A program made the position numbers and the translations under genes. 64,000 nt of DNA, from NCBI RefSeq assembly GCF_007655135.1, contig NC_045128.1, positions 37,046,811 to 37,110,810 on the forward strand. Direction: 5' to 3'. The notes beneath the pieces were generated by a model, which saw nothing but the letters and a program-made list of their open reading frames with translations, did no database searches and was not told the DNA's origin. Within the stretch, counting starts at the first letter, position 1. Each line of letters starts with the position of its first letter. Origin of the DNA: Punica granatum (lineage: Eukaryota; Streptophyta; Magnoliopsida; Myrtales; Lythraceae). Positions 1 to 10,668 of the stretch are shown here, one piece after another.

Positions 1-167
1 AATGTTATAACCGCAAAATAGACTATTGAAAAGAGCTTTCTAAGTTTCTGACAAGAAAGAAGCCGGTATTGAAATTTTTCAATAGATATATTGGTAAATA
101 ATGAGAGTCATTCAACGTTTGGATTTTGTTCATTATTGTAAATGAGGCATATTTGGTGTTCAAATGC

Positions 168-175
168 TATAAAAT
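168..175 (+). promoter_or_regulatory. TATA box of the glyoxalase-like gene
   Basis: TATAAAAT lies about 130 bp upstream of the ATG at 304, which suits a transcription start near 200 and a leader of roughly 100 nt. It is the only good TATA in this short upstream stretch. The upstream 160 bases show nothing else I can name. Confidence 0.5.
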
Positions 176-303
176 GGGGAGACAACCTTCTCCTCTGCAG
201 TATTCTTAACCTTAGCTAGCTCTCAATATCTTCCTACCTTAATCCTTCTGCCATAGCTATAGCATTCATTTCATTCTGTTTATCAAAGAGAGGGAGAGTC
301 GAA

Positions 304-1293
304 ATGGGGAGAGAGGTGGTGGAGAGAGCGGAGTCCGACATGGAGAGCTGGGGAGCTCCTGGGGCAGTGGCGGCGGAGGAGGAGTTTCCTCTGCTGTCGT
401 TGAATCACGTGTCATACTCATGCAGGTCGGTGAAGGAGTCCATGAGGTTCTACCAGGACGTGCTCGGCTTCGTCCTCATCAAACGTCCTTCCTCCTTCTC
501 CTTCGAAGGCGCCTGGTACAGCCCTCCCTCCTATGATGCTTTACTAACCAATAACTTAAAGCCTTCAGCAGAAAACATGATCCATTCCATTTCCTTTTCC
601 ATTCCATAAGACTTCCTAACATATCGTTATTCCCAGACTGTAGTCGCCGATGAGTATAGTTGCAAACAAATGCAATCCGACATGTCACTGCACGATTGTT
701 AGTTTTGTATAGTACTTCCAATATGGGAGTTGTTATTAGCACCATGGACTAAAGAAGACTTCTTCCACTTCCTCTTTCTTCTTCTTCCTACAGGCTGTTC
801 AACCATGGAATAGGGATTCACTTGATAGAGTCAGATAACTTGCCACCCAAGAAAGACGCTATCAACCCAAAGGACTGCCACATTTCTTTCCAGTGTTCCA
901 ACATGGACGTTCTGATGCAGAGATTGGGGGAGATGAACATCGAGTACGTGACAGCCGTGGTGAAGGATGGCGGCATCACCGTTGATCAGGTCTTCTTCCA
1001 CGATCCCGATGGACATATGATCGAGATCTGCAACTGCCAGAACATCCCTATCCTCCCTCTTTCCTCTTCATGCCCTGTCAGGCTCCCCAAGACTATCGAG
1101 TTTGCTTCCCCTCTCTCCCACCTCGGTAAGTTTGACCGTCCTCAACTGTGCGTTGTCCCATGAGTAAATGTTTCCCTGCTGATGGTGAGGTCTTCTTGCA
1201 GGGAATGAGAGCTTGGAGAATCATTCTGCTCGTGAAGCCACGGCCCAGATGATGGAAAACTTGTTCAAGAACATGATGACCATCTTCATCTGA
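304..1293 (+). CDS. Glyoxalase I-like (VOC superfamily) protein
   Basis: Three exons, join(304..515, 794..1125, 1202..1293), giving 211 aa. The product is a vicinal-oxygen-chelate fold protein of the plant GLYI4/GLYI7-like group annotated as lactoylglutathione lyase. That class isomerises the methylglyoxal–glutathione hemithioacetal, but this subgroup is often regarded as lacking classical activity, so the substrate is inferred. Visible family blocks are LNHVSYSCRSVKESMRFYQ near the N-terminus, FEGAWLF across the first junction, INPKDCHISFQC, and FFHDPDGHMIEICN with the metal-ligand Glu. The first junction splits the Trp codon (TG|G) and the second splits a Gly codon (G|GG), both at GT–AG sites. 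The N-terminus (acidic, about 25 aa before the domain) and a C-terminal tail ending NMMTIFI are the variable parts. No transit peptide is obvious, so it is probably cytosolic. Confidence 0.9.
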
Positions 1294-2261
1294 GTGGTCC
1301 CAACAAGGAGAGCCAGGCAGGTTCCGGCCATCGGATTGATTTATGTAAACAGGGTTGTAAAGGCAAGAACGGGGAAGCAAATGTTATGGAATTATGATTC
1401 ATTCTTTGGTATTACTTTTCGGTTATGTTTTGCTTATGTACTGTATTCCTGCAGTTTCTGTAGTTGTGTTTTATCAGTCTCCCTATTGGAATTGTTTAAT
1501 GCGATTCATCTAAGTCCGCACCTGTAAAGAGTGATCAAGCTTAAGCTTTTTACGCATCAATACCAGAAGACCGTATTCAGAATGTCTACATTTTCCTCGA
1601 TCAATTACATGAACTATTAAATTTCGATGAACTTATACGGATTTGGACTCATTTTTAATTAAAAACTCAAGTTAATAAGTGAGCCCGCCCTCAAGGCTCT
1701 TCTTCCGTGCTCGGGTGAGGAGGGACTTACACGAGAGGCTTGGCATGGTGTGGGCGTATATACACGGGCTTGAACTCATTTCCAATTAAAAGCTCAAGCT
1801 GATACCGGTAGTACAAAAGCCATGTACTAACTCATGAATTTTCCTTTTCTTTTCCGACGTGGGATTTATCCCATTTTAATCCTCAACATGAACAATTGTT
1901 TGAAAGCTTATTGATGGGGAATTGCATAAGAAACTGAACCACTTAGCAAGTAACTGGAACGAATACAAGAAGCTTATCAATGGTGAATTCCCCGGCTAAT
2001 GTGCTCTTCATTTTCAGCACAACCTAACCTCTTAACAATTATATAGATGTGTCTGAACAGACGATGTGGAGCTTCGTCTCCTTTAAGCTACGTGTTAACG
2101 ATGCTAACCTGTCATTGACCCATTTTAAAGGAACTCGTCTTAGCCCAAATGAACAGAGTCAATGCATGCCGATTCCAAGCAGGAGACTGAATCTTCGAAG
2201 ATGATCTGTTAAATACCAATTAGGAGGACGGATTAGCAGATATGGTTGCCAACGAGACTCT
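1294..2261. other. Intergenic: convergent 3' flanks with a dispersed repeat
   Basis: No coding sequence is supported. The first 250 bases are the 3' UTR side of the glyoxalase-like gene. Positions 1622–1870 carry two diverged copies of a dispersed motif (listed separately). The rest is presumably the 3' flank of the POLLUX gene, which ends at 2262 on the minus strand. Confidence 0.6.
1622..1870. repeat. Dispersed repeat, two diverged copies (third copy near 19.1 kb)
   Basis: A core of the form 'GGACTTGAACTCATTT..AATTAAAAGCTCAAG' appears near 1630–1680 and again near 1765–1805. A further copy lies at about 19085–19145, followed in both the second and third copies by a similar tail. The family is not identified; it looks like an old non-coding transposon fragment common to intergenic DNA of this genome. 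Confidence 0.5.
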
Positions 2262-5200
2262 TCATTCGTCGGAGGATATGACGACAAAGACATCATCGAG
2301 GGACCACTTCCTGGGTTCTGATTTCTTTGACGGATTAATAATGGCACGTTCGGTATTCGCAAGCCGGTAGCCTATCACAATCTCTTGTCTCTGACGACCC
2401 CTTATCATTATGTCATAGAAAGACAGCTCTTCCTGGTCGAATAAATAGAATTCGGCTGGTTTGATGCACATCTCATTCCCCTGGGAAACCAAAGATAAAC
2501 AAAGCAAAGGAAACATCAATATGTGTTGTAGTGTGTAAACTGCCTGTCCAATACATATGATTTTTATTTTACATCGCATACTGTCGTCTTGTCTTGAAGG
2601 AGTGGTCCAAATACCAGGTGAACAAAAGACAATATTTACCTCCTCCGCAAAGAGTTCCTCGAGTACACGGTTGATCTGCTTGTCTTCGGCCACCATGGCA
2701 AGAGCCATGCTGACCAACTCATTTGAGAGAACATAGTCACTGATTCTCGACACAGACACCAAGTTTCTGGTTCTAGAGTCCAGGATCTCACTGATGATAA
2801 TAGATTTGTCTGAAGCCTCCTGCATCTCACTGATCCAGGAACTGTGGGAATACCCAGATAGTCGCAAAGAAGTCGACTTTGCGTCCTTGTAAGGAAGCCG
2901 CTTCGACTGCTCCAGGAGCATAGAAATATGAGTAGAGAAACACAGGAACAGATAAATAGCCTGACTGATTTTTAATTCTTCATTTTTCTTTATTGCTAAT
3001 AAAATATCCATACGATCTTCCTTGTTTGGTGGCTTGACATCTATCTTTGTCTAACTTTCAGTTACGGGAAGAAGGGTAATTCTTTCAACTAATTAGATAT
3101 ACCTGTATATCTCGAATAAGGAGAAGAGTGGCCAGAGATCTTGAATCAGAATGTACTATGGAGTCTTCTAGCGATTCATCTGCAAGAATTAGTATCTGTC
3201 CGTTTAGAGTTAGTAGTCGCTCACACAGTCTTGTCTCCATAAAGCAAGCAATGGCAACTTGCTGCCCCCAGTCAGGAGGAGATACTTTTCTTAATGTGAA
3301 AGAGTTCGTAAAACATAAGAGACTTACAGAATCAAAAGTTTCCAGAGGGAGACTCTCCAGGTGGCGTCTAATGACAGCATTTCCCTCACGGTGAACAAGA
3401 GTTATGTTCTCTAACGCAAAGACATCCAGCCCACCCTCAGTGAGCTTCCTCTCTCTGTCCTTTTCTAGTACCTCGCTAAAAATCCAGAGTTCAGAACCTG
3501 GAGCCAGGAATGCCTCCAAGACCTGAGAAAACGATCCCGAAATGTAAATTTCTTATAACTTCCATGAAATAAATAACACAGATGACAAAAGGTAATGCTG
3601 TGGTCAAGTAGGTAACATGAAAAGGAATGATGCGACATAGTCATCCTCAGAAGAATTTGCCTATGTTCTTGATTTCTCTAATACATTTCTGCTGTTGCAC
3701 TACTTTCATGTTCAATAAGAATATCACAAAGGAAACTTCTTTCTCGAGTCTGAATCGTATTACATTCTTAATATTATGAAAACTAGTTTTTAGGAGGGAC
3801 ACTCCATGACCATCATATCTTCATCCAATTTCATACTCTCTTTTTTTTCATATAGTATTTTAAATGATCTTAAATTTTATTCTTGTCTTTTCTTTTTCTT
3901 TTTTTTAAATGTTCAACATGATACAAAATGAATATTCTTGCTTGTGAGTATAATACCATAATCATATCGTCAATGTCACGGCGCCATCCACAGAAAAGTA
4001 TCTTCTCTGGGTATTTCGGATGATCGAATGTTTTAGGAAAAACTACCCTTCGTACCTGCAACCAAACAACAGCATAGAAAAGGATCTGAAGTACATCACA
4101 GGAAACAGCAGATGGATAAAGAATTATGTAACTCAAATAGATTGTAAAATTTGCAGATTCCTCACGCAATAACTAAGCAACCAGGGAAGACATAGGTGAA
4201 GATACTAAAATGGACCATTACAGAACATAGGGTTTATTTAAGTTTCCATAAGAGAAAGTTCGCTAACTTGAAAATTGAAAATCCAATTATCAGCAGATGG
4301 AATTAGAAAGTTGACCTCTGGAAGGGAACCTGGAGCATAGGTATCATCATCCTCGGCAATAACAAGAACTTCATCGCCTTCCCTTAAGACATAATTATCA
4401 TCGGGATTTAATATTATCTTCCCGCCCTCAGCAGCAACCTTAATTCCACAAGGAATCGCATCAGGGAATGAAATGAGAACATCCTCGAACCGAAGACCAT
4501 CAAGTTGAGGCCAGCGTTTGATGTAGAATTCATCATTCTCAAACCCCAATATATCTTCCCATATCTGTGAAAACAGCATGTTGAATATAGCATAAGAAAT
4601 ACAACTCCGAGGAACGGATCAAACCAACTATGTCCCAGATGAGCTAATGCAGCAACCTGTGCGAGCCCAGGTTGTAGGGCACATTGTATCATCAACCGCC
4701 CAATCACATCATGTGCCACAACTGTTTCGATGAGTTCTCCCCCAACAAGCTTGACTAGAGGCTCGTTGTCAAGGTCACTCATCTCTACCACCACATGACC
4801 CCTCAAACCCTCTTTAACGCCAGTGAGGCTGAGCACAACCCTCAACGCACGAGCATCACTCTGTCGAGAATCACAAGGAAGTGTAAGCAATATTGTTGCT
4901 CGGAGAGCTTGTAAAGTCACTTTAAAGCACGGCAAGTTCAAACAATGGAAGAGGAAATAAGAAAACCTGGTCCGCATTCTCATCGGAAGCCAGTACAATG
5001 ATTGCCTTTGCCTTTGAAACTGAGACCTTTGAAGCAAACAAGGAAAATCAGAAGAAAGAAAAAGTAAAAACAAGGAAAGTGGTTAGAAGAGATACATTTT
5101 AACCCAAAAAAAGAGAGTCAAAAGTTACCTTTTTTAAGTCAGCCAAAATGAGAGGGCTGCCACTCCTGCATATAACTGAAGTACCCATGAAATCAAATTC

Positions 5201-7237
5201 TAGCTTCGCGATGTCCATTTCCATTTCTTCCTTGTCCCTTTCAGCTAGTACAACAACGACACCACCACCGACACTCTTATTAGCTATTGCTAGCTGCTTC
5301 AACAGTGAACCCTGCAATCTCCATCTTGTCAGACTCCTTTCCTTTACCTCTACCATTAATTGTAATTCGTGCACTTCTCAATAGCATGATGCATGACAAT
5401 CAATTGCAAATACCAACAGACGCAGAGTTTAAGGGAACTCAAAGTTCATGAATATGAAGCCATTCCAAGACATTGGTCCACGAGAACTTGATGAAAGGTT
5501 AATTACCAATTTGTCGCTCCATCCAAGAATCAATATGTGATTCCTCTCAATGACTTCACTTTTCCCTTTCCGCAGAGAATCCACCTTCTCAGATATAGCA
5601 TCCGAAACAAGCCCGAGCATCATTGCAAATATCAGCATACCTCCAGAGCTTATAGATACAGACACAATCCGTGGCCCCACGCCAACTCGATCAGCATGAT
5701 TTCCCGAGTCAGCAATAAATGTCCATGAGAGCCATAGAGCCTCAGCAAAGCTACCATCACTTACTGCGTACAATGCCAACCCTCCAAATCCAATCAGAAA
5801 TATAGTCGCAAAAAGAAGTGCGAGGAGCTTCGCATAGGGGTAAACAGAGAAACAGACATCCACCATATAAGCAATTCTCTTTTTCATGGGAACCTCCTCT
5901 TGGTTATTCTTCATTCTCGTCGAAAGTTTATTTAGATGTGGGAGATGGTCGAGATACTTATACAATATGAATGGCATCAAGAGTGTACAGACCACAGTGT
6001 ACAGAGCAACAGTTCTACTGTCAGTTTTCTGCCAGTACGAGGCCGATTCTACATCTTCATTCCGGAAAACCTTGGAATTCTCACTAATGACGAGACTAGA
6101 ATTACATACTCGGTGAAGTTTATCATTCTCCTCCTGCACGAAAATGATGCTTACTAATAATGCACTTTTTGTATAAACCCATAAAGAGAAAAGGAAGAAC
6201 AAACAAAAATTGAACCGGATATCGAGCACATACCTGAAGCCTGGTGACTATTCTTTGAAGATATAATCCATAAGTTACAGTTACTATACAAACGAAAGAA
6301 AGCTGCACGAATCATAGCAAGCAACAATCACTAAAAAATGTGAAAAACACATGGAGTGGAAAAGATTAAAGCTAGAAAGACCAACTTAAGCTAACGCAAA
6401 TATTCAACATAATTCATGCTCCCATTATCCATGTTAGCTGCGACAATTTGAAACAACAAAACAAACGTATTGAATCAAAGTTGAGGCAAATGGTCTGATT
6501 ACACAAAGTGGCTCGCGGAGGTATCCACAGGACAATCAACGTAGCAATAACGAGCAGCAGTCAATAGATTGGAAGATCGATAAGCATCACGAAAAATCTC
6601 TCCTTTACAATCAAGCAGTAATTTTTAAATTGGTGGAAGAGGGGAAATTGTAAATTACCAAATAAATAACCAAAGAATGCCTGAGCTCCTGAATTCTCCT
6701 CGAAGCCGAATGGGCAGACGCCGTACTCGACTGGGTCACCGTAGCCTGACTCACCACAGAGTTAACTTCCCTCTCCTCCCGCTTCGGCTTTAATGCAACT
6801 GCCGGGTGGGAATCGATCCACTGCTTCCCGCTCACGATTTTCCCCTTGGCATCAATCAAACGGCCACTGGTGCCAAGCGACTTGTCATCCTCCCGCGACT
6901 TGGAGGCTTTGCCTTTGATGGACACTCGAGCCTTGGCTGGGTACGCCCCGAGGAAGGAAGGGTAGACCCAGTCGCGATCGGAGAACGAGCCAATCCCCAG
7001 CTCCGAGGAGCTGTCATCCTTGCCCGTGGAGATTCGGAGGTCCGGGAACGAGCTGGCGGGGGAGGCCCGGGAGGGCGGGGCGGTGGCGGTGCGGCGGACG
7101 GCCGGGAAGAGAGGACCGGGGAAGTGAGGGGTGGCGTCTTCTATCGTCTTCGGCTTCTTCAGCAACGGCGGCCTCTCCGGTTTGGCCAGGTCCGGCGTCG
7201 GAGCCTGCCCCGGTGAGCCCTCACTGCTCTTCTGCAT
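2262..7237 (-). CDS. POLLUX: POLLUX/DMI1-type nuclear-envelope ion channel
   Basis: Twelve exons on the minus strand: complement(join(2262..2480, 2640..2906, 3103..3195, 3328..3522, 3957..4055, 4316..4564, 4657..4860, 4967..5026, 5129..5311, 5507..6133, 6234..6302, 6659..7237)), 947 aa, in frame throughout. Family role: a cation channel of the nuclear envelope needed for perinuclear calcium oscillations in arbuscular mycorrhizal and rhizobial symbiosis. The N-terminus is disordered and basic, with PPLLKKPKTI and YPSFLG blocks like DMI1/POLLUX rather than CASTOR. TM1 spans the exon 1/2 junction, TM2 is near residues 257–280, then a hydrophobic segment, a pore helix and filter ADSGNHA (about 357–363), and a last TM around MLIFAMMLGLVSDAI. 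The C-terminal RCK-like region has ILGWSDKL, DLDNEPLVKLVGGELIETVV and ILFCGWRRDIDDMIMVL, and the protein ends WSLDDVFVVISSDE. The length slightly exceeds legume orthologues because of the N-terminal extension. Confidence 0.95.
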
Positions 7238-8169
7238 TCTTCAGCTCAGTAACAGCGAGTATTCCGCTTTTGCAGAGCTTCGAAGACGTCAGTGATGAGT
7301 GTTCATGGTGGGAGGAGGGAGAAGGTTGGGTGAATCCGAGCCGTTGATCTAAGGCGTGGCGGGAGGGTCCGTGTCGGGACGAGAAACGGACGGTCCCGAT
7401 GCGACGATCCCCATCAGATCAGACACCTGCGTGGGGCCCACAGGCCAATTGGCAAGTGCGCAGCTCGTGGAGGAATGTCGCCGCCGCCGCTGCTGCTGCT
7501 ATAAGATTCGCGCTTTAGATGGCCCCGTAACGTCCGTTACTTCACCGTCACTCTTTCCCTTTTTGGACAGCCGTTACCTTACGGTTTTTTGTTCCCCTGG
7601 TCGTTAGTCGTTTTTACAGTTACTGCCGCTCCAAGAACATATGAAGTGTCTTTTTTTTTTTTTCAATTACTTCTTTTATTATAGCTACTAAAGAATGAAA
7701 TCTAGTACACCTTACATGGATAGAGATACTAATCTGCATCGACGACAAATGCACAACGAGTCCCCAATGGCATGTTACAAATCTTTTAATCTTCTAGACG
7801 CCGTCGAGATCGATTTGCTCTTGCTCCTCGTACAGAGTACCACTTGGTAAGTTGTTTGTAATAGTATCTTGCACTCGATAGATCACCAATATAATATTAA
7901 CATACATTGCCAGCTGCATCCGCTAAGTTACATTGTCCTCGTGCTAGACCGTTGGCTTGGAGCATGTACAAAGTTGATGACTCCAGCCCACTGAAATGAG
8001 TTTCGCTATGATTTCGATGAGTGATAACTGGAGTAGCAAAACGTAATACTATATTTAAGGTTGGATACACCGGAGAGGTTCGTTAACTCGCATGGAAACA
8101 ACTGCCACGTAGAAAAATAGGATGTTTTTCTTATTGAGAACCCTTAGCAGTTGGTACGGGAGAGAAGTA
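7238..8169. other. Intergenic: POLLUX 5' flank and JAZ 3' flank
   Basis: No gene is supported. The first 350 bases are GC-rich and presumably hold the POLLUX promoter and leader on the minus strand. No clear TATA is visible. Bases 7650–8050 are AT-richer spacer with one T run at 7651–7663. The last 120 bases probably belong to the JAZ 3' UTR. Confidence 0.5.
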
Positions 8170-9586
8170 TCATAGATGGCAAGGGAAGGGTGAAAGAGAG
8201 GAGTTGGCATTCGCACTCGGAGCCTTGGCGTCTGTTGACGTTGCCTGAACTTCAGGGGGATGGTCCGATTTTGCAGCAGCATATGGTGTCTTGTTTGTTA
8301 TCCTGCAAAAACCAAAGCAGGACAACCCAAAATCAGATAAGCAATCACGAGATTGTTCTAGTGAGCTAATGCATTGTGACTAATTACCTGTGATGACGCT
8401 TTTCAAGAAAACAAGAAAACGGCGAAGTGAGTTCTTCCTCGCGACTGGCAGATCTGAACCCAAGAGATGTGAAACCCCATCAGATGGGAAAGGATAAACT
8501 AAGCATGGCAAAGATTAATAAGTGTCGTAAAATTTTGAAGAACGAGTTCTGCATGAAGAAAGTATGTTAATCGACAATAGGGGGAATTTAGATACCTGCT
8601 TCTAATTTGAACATCGACGGTAGATGAGGTTGAGATATATGAATCCTTTTCTCGGTTTCTTCTGATCGAGGAACAAAACCACACTTGGGAGAAGAGCTTT
8701 CACCAGCAAGAAGCGCAATGGCTTGGGCCTATAAATCAAAAAGTAGTCACTGTATGTTCTTGGAGCTCAAACAAAATTGCACATATAAGAATTTGGATGG
8801 GGCTGGCCAACAAGTTATAATTTGTACAGCCGAACAAATCGATGTTTACAGTCTCTCATGATAATTATCAACATCTAGGTAGGGCAGGGTGATTGCATAA
8901 AACATAAATCCTTATGCGAAGGTAAAATAAGGGTCATCTACGTGTTATAATACATGTAGCAGTTTTGGATACAGTTAGCTATGAAGCGCTGAGTTGAAGA
9001 GAACCTTATCAAATGAAACATTATCGTAGACATGAACAGTGCCAGCATAGAATATTGTCAGCTGTAAGGATGCGGAGAAGCTAAATGGGCTTGGTCCCTT
9101 CCTGCAAATTAATTAAAAGACAACTTCATAAGTTGCATTTCTTTTGTTCTGTTGAGATAGATCCAAATTCGAAAAACTGCATCCATAGCTTCAAATAATC
9201 AACAATCAGTTTTAATTAGCTCTGTTCTGCGACCTGAATTCTGGGAGTAAACCTTGCTCAAGCAAAGAAGGAGGCCGAGTCCTCGTATTTATGCCGCCAT
9301 GCCTTGAGAGTCGATCTTCTTCAGTAGTACTTGTTTTCTTTCCTGGGGATGCCGGAATCTTGGTTTGAGCTTCTCTGGGCAGGTCTTCTTGCAGGAAATG
9401 GACAGTTCCTCGTTGGCCGGATACATCGTCATTCTCCGACCTCGGCTTCCCACCATGATCATCATTGCCGGACATTTCCGACGACTGATTCCTCAGTGCA
9501 ACGGTCGTATGCATAAGACCACAGTCTGAGACCGACTCTCCAATCTTCGCCATGAAATCCTTTGTTTCTGGAGAGCTACAACCCAT
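8170..9586 (-). CDS. JAZ/TIFY jasmonate repressor with a frameshift in the Jas motif
   Basis: Five coding exons on the minus strand: 9586..9234, 9101..9005, 8728..8596, 8453..8388 and 8302..8170. JAZ proteins repress MYC-type transcription factors in the nucleus. Jasmonoyl-isoleucine brings COI1 to the Jas motif and triggers their destruction. The TIFY motif TIFYAG is at residues 133–138, followed by VHVYDNVSFDK and AQAIALLAGES. The degron DLPVAR starts at residue 195 and continues KNSLRRFL. Then an 8-bp tandem duplication (8404–8419) shifts the frame: as written the protein reads VFLKSVITG and stops at TAA 8300–8298 (217 aa). With one 8-bp unit ignored, exons 4–5 read EKRHHR, then NKTPY with the conserved PY, and end at TGA 8172–8170 (257 aa). 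The start is the first in-frame ATG; the upstream leader has an in-frame stop. The JAZ subgroup was not determined. Confidence 0.85.
8404..8419. repeat. 8-bp tandem duplication inside the Jas-motif exon
   Basis: CAAGAAAA occurs twice in direct succession (8404–8411 and 8412–8419). Only one copy is compatible with the Jas reading frame continuing to the PY motif in the next exon. It may be a real allele, a recent slippage event or an assembly error. Confidence 0.85.
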
Positions 9587-9602
9587 ATCTTGCCCAGTCC
9601 AC

Positions 9603-9960
9603 CCTGAGAAAACACGTTTAACAAATCATCCCTTGGTTTGCTCAATATAGAAAAGCTTTGTCACTGACATGATTAAACTTGGTGCAAACTACTTCAAAAC
9701 ACATGAACACAACGTGTGCCACCAGCTAGACTATCAAGGATGTGTCTAATAAATAGCTTCGAATCAACTACCGTCAGAAAACACGACTAGTTTCCAGGCA
9801 TAGAAGAACTGACGGAGATCGAGAGATTGACTTGATCGCTTTTTCAATTACGTCGATCATCAGAAGAGAGTGTACCTGAGCAGTGGAAGAAGTTTCAGCA
9901 ACTCCTGCAGATCTCCTCTCAGCTGCTGTCTTGATTTATTGCAACAGAGGGAATATATAG
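9603..9960 (-). promoter_or_regulatory. JAZ 5' UTR intron, leader exon and TATA region
   Basis: A good acceptor (TTTCTCAG on the minus strand) sits just before 9603, 17 nt upstream of the ATG. A matching donor lies at 9875–9874 after a leader ending CTGCTCAG. A TATATATTC on the minus strand at 9952–9960 would put the transcription start near 9925. No in-frame ATG occurs upstream, so this exon is untranslated. The intron in the leader is inferred from splice signals only. Confidence 0.5.
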
Positions 9961-10668
9961 AATATAAAGAGGGAGATAGAGATGGGAAATCTCGCCTTTT
10001 GCAGGCTTTAAGGAGGAATATTCTAATGTTGGACATACCTCAGGTTTCATGCTTTCCTATGGATCAATTAGCCACTCAATATTTGCGTCACTTTCCATTC
10101 TATAGAAGCGTACTTCCACCGAAGGAAAAGTTCCCAAACTTTTTATACCATCGGATCAACTTTTTATAATTTTAATCCAATCATGAATAGTTAATCCAAC
10201 GACATACAAGAGATTGGAACTATCCATTAGGCGCCCGGTAGAAACTCGCCAGGTCAAAATGTTTAGCCCAAGCAATCAAATGATTAGAAATGTGGGGGCA
10301 ATGTTCAATATTTTATTTGCAGTTGCCCATGTTTTTATCATGTTCCATAATTTTATATGGAGAAGAAATCAAGGAGGGAGACCAGAAGTTATTGGTTGCT
10401 TTCTTCTATAGGAGAATGCAATGATTGATCACTGCCTTGTTTAAACAAAAGATTATGTGTGAAGACAACCAGCAAGATGTTCGCTCACGCCGGCCATCCC
10501 AAAGCTCTCACTAACAAGAACATAGGAGGGATAAGAAATGGAACCATGGTTTCTTTATAGAATTGAGCAGTTCAAGAACTTCACATAGCACAACCTAGAA
10601 ACATTACACTCCGAGGAGGAGAATTTTAAGGTTTGGCCTCAATCTCGGACCAAGACGATTGGCATTTT
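9961..10668. other. Intergenic between the JAZ promoter and the BASS gene
   Basis: AT-rich spacer without a supported gene. Its left part is the JAZ upstream region and its right part (about 10560–10668) the BASS 3' UTR. Nothing recognisable lies between. Confidence 0.5.
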
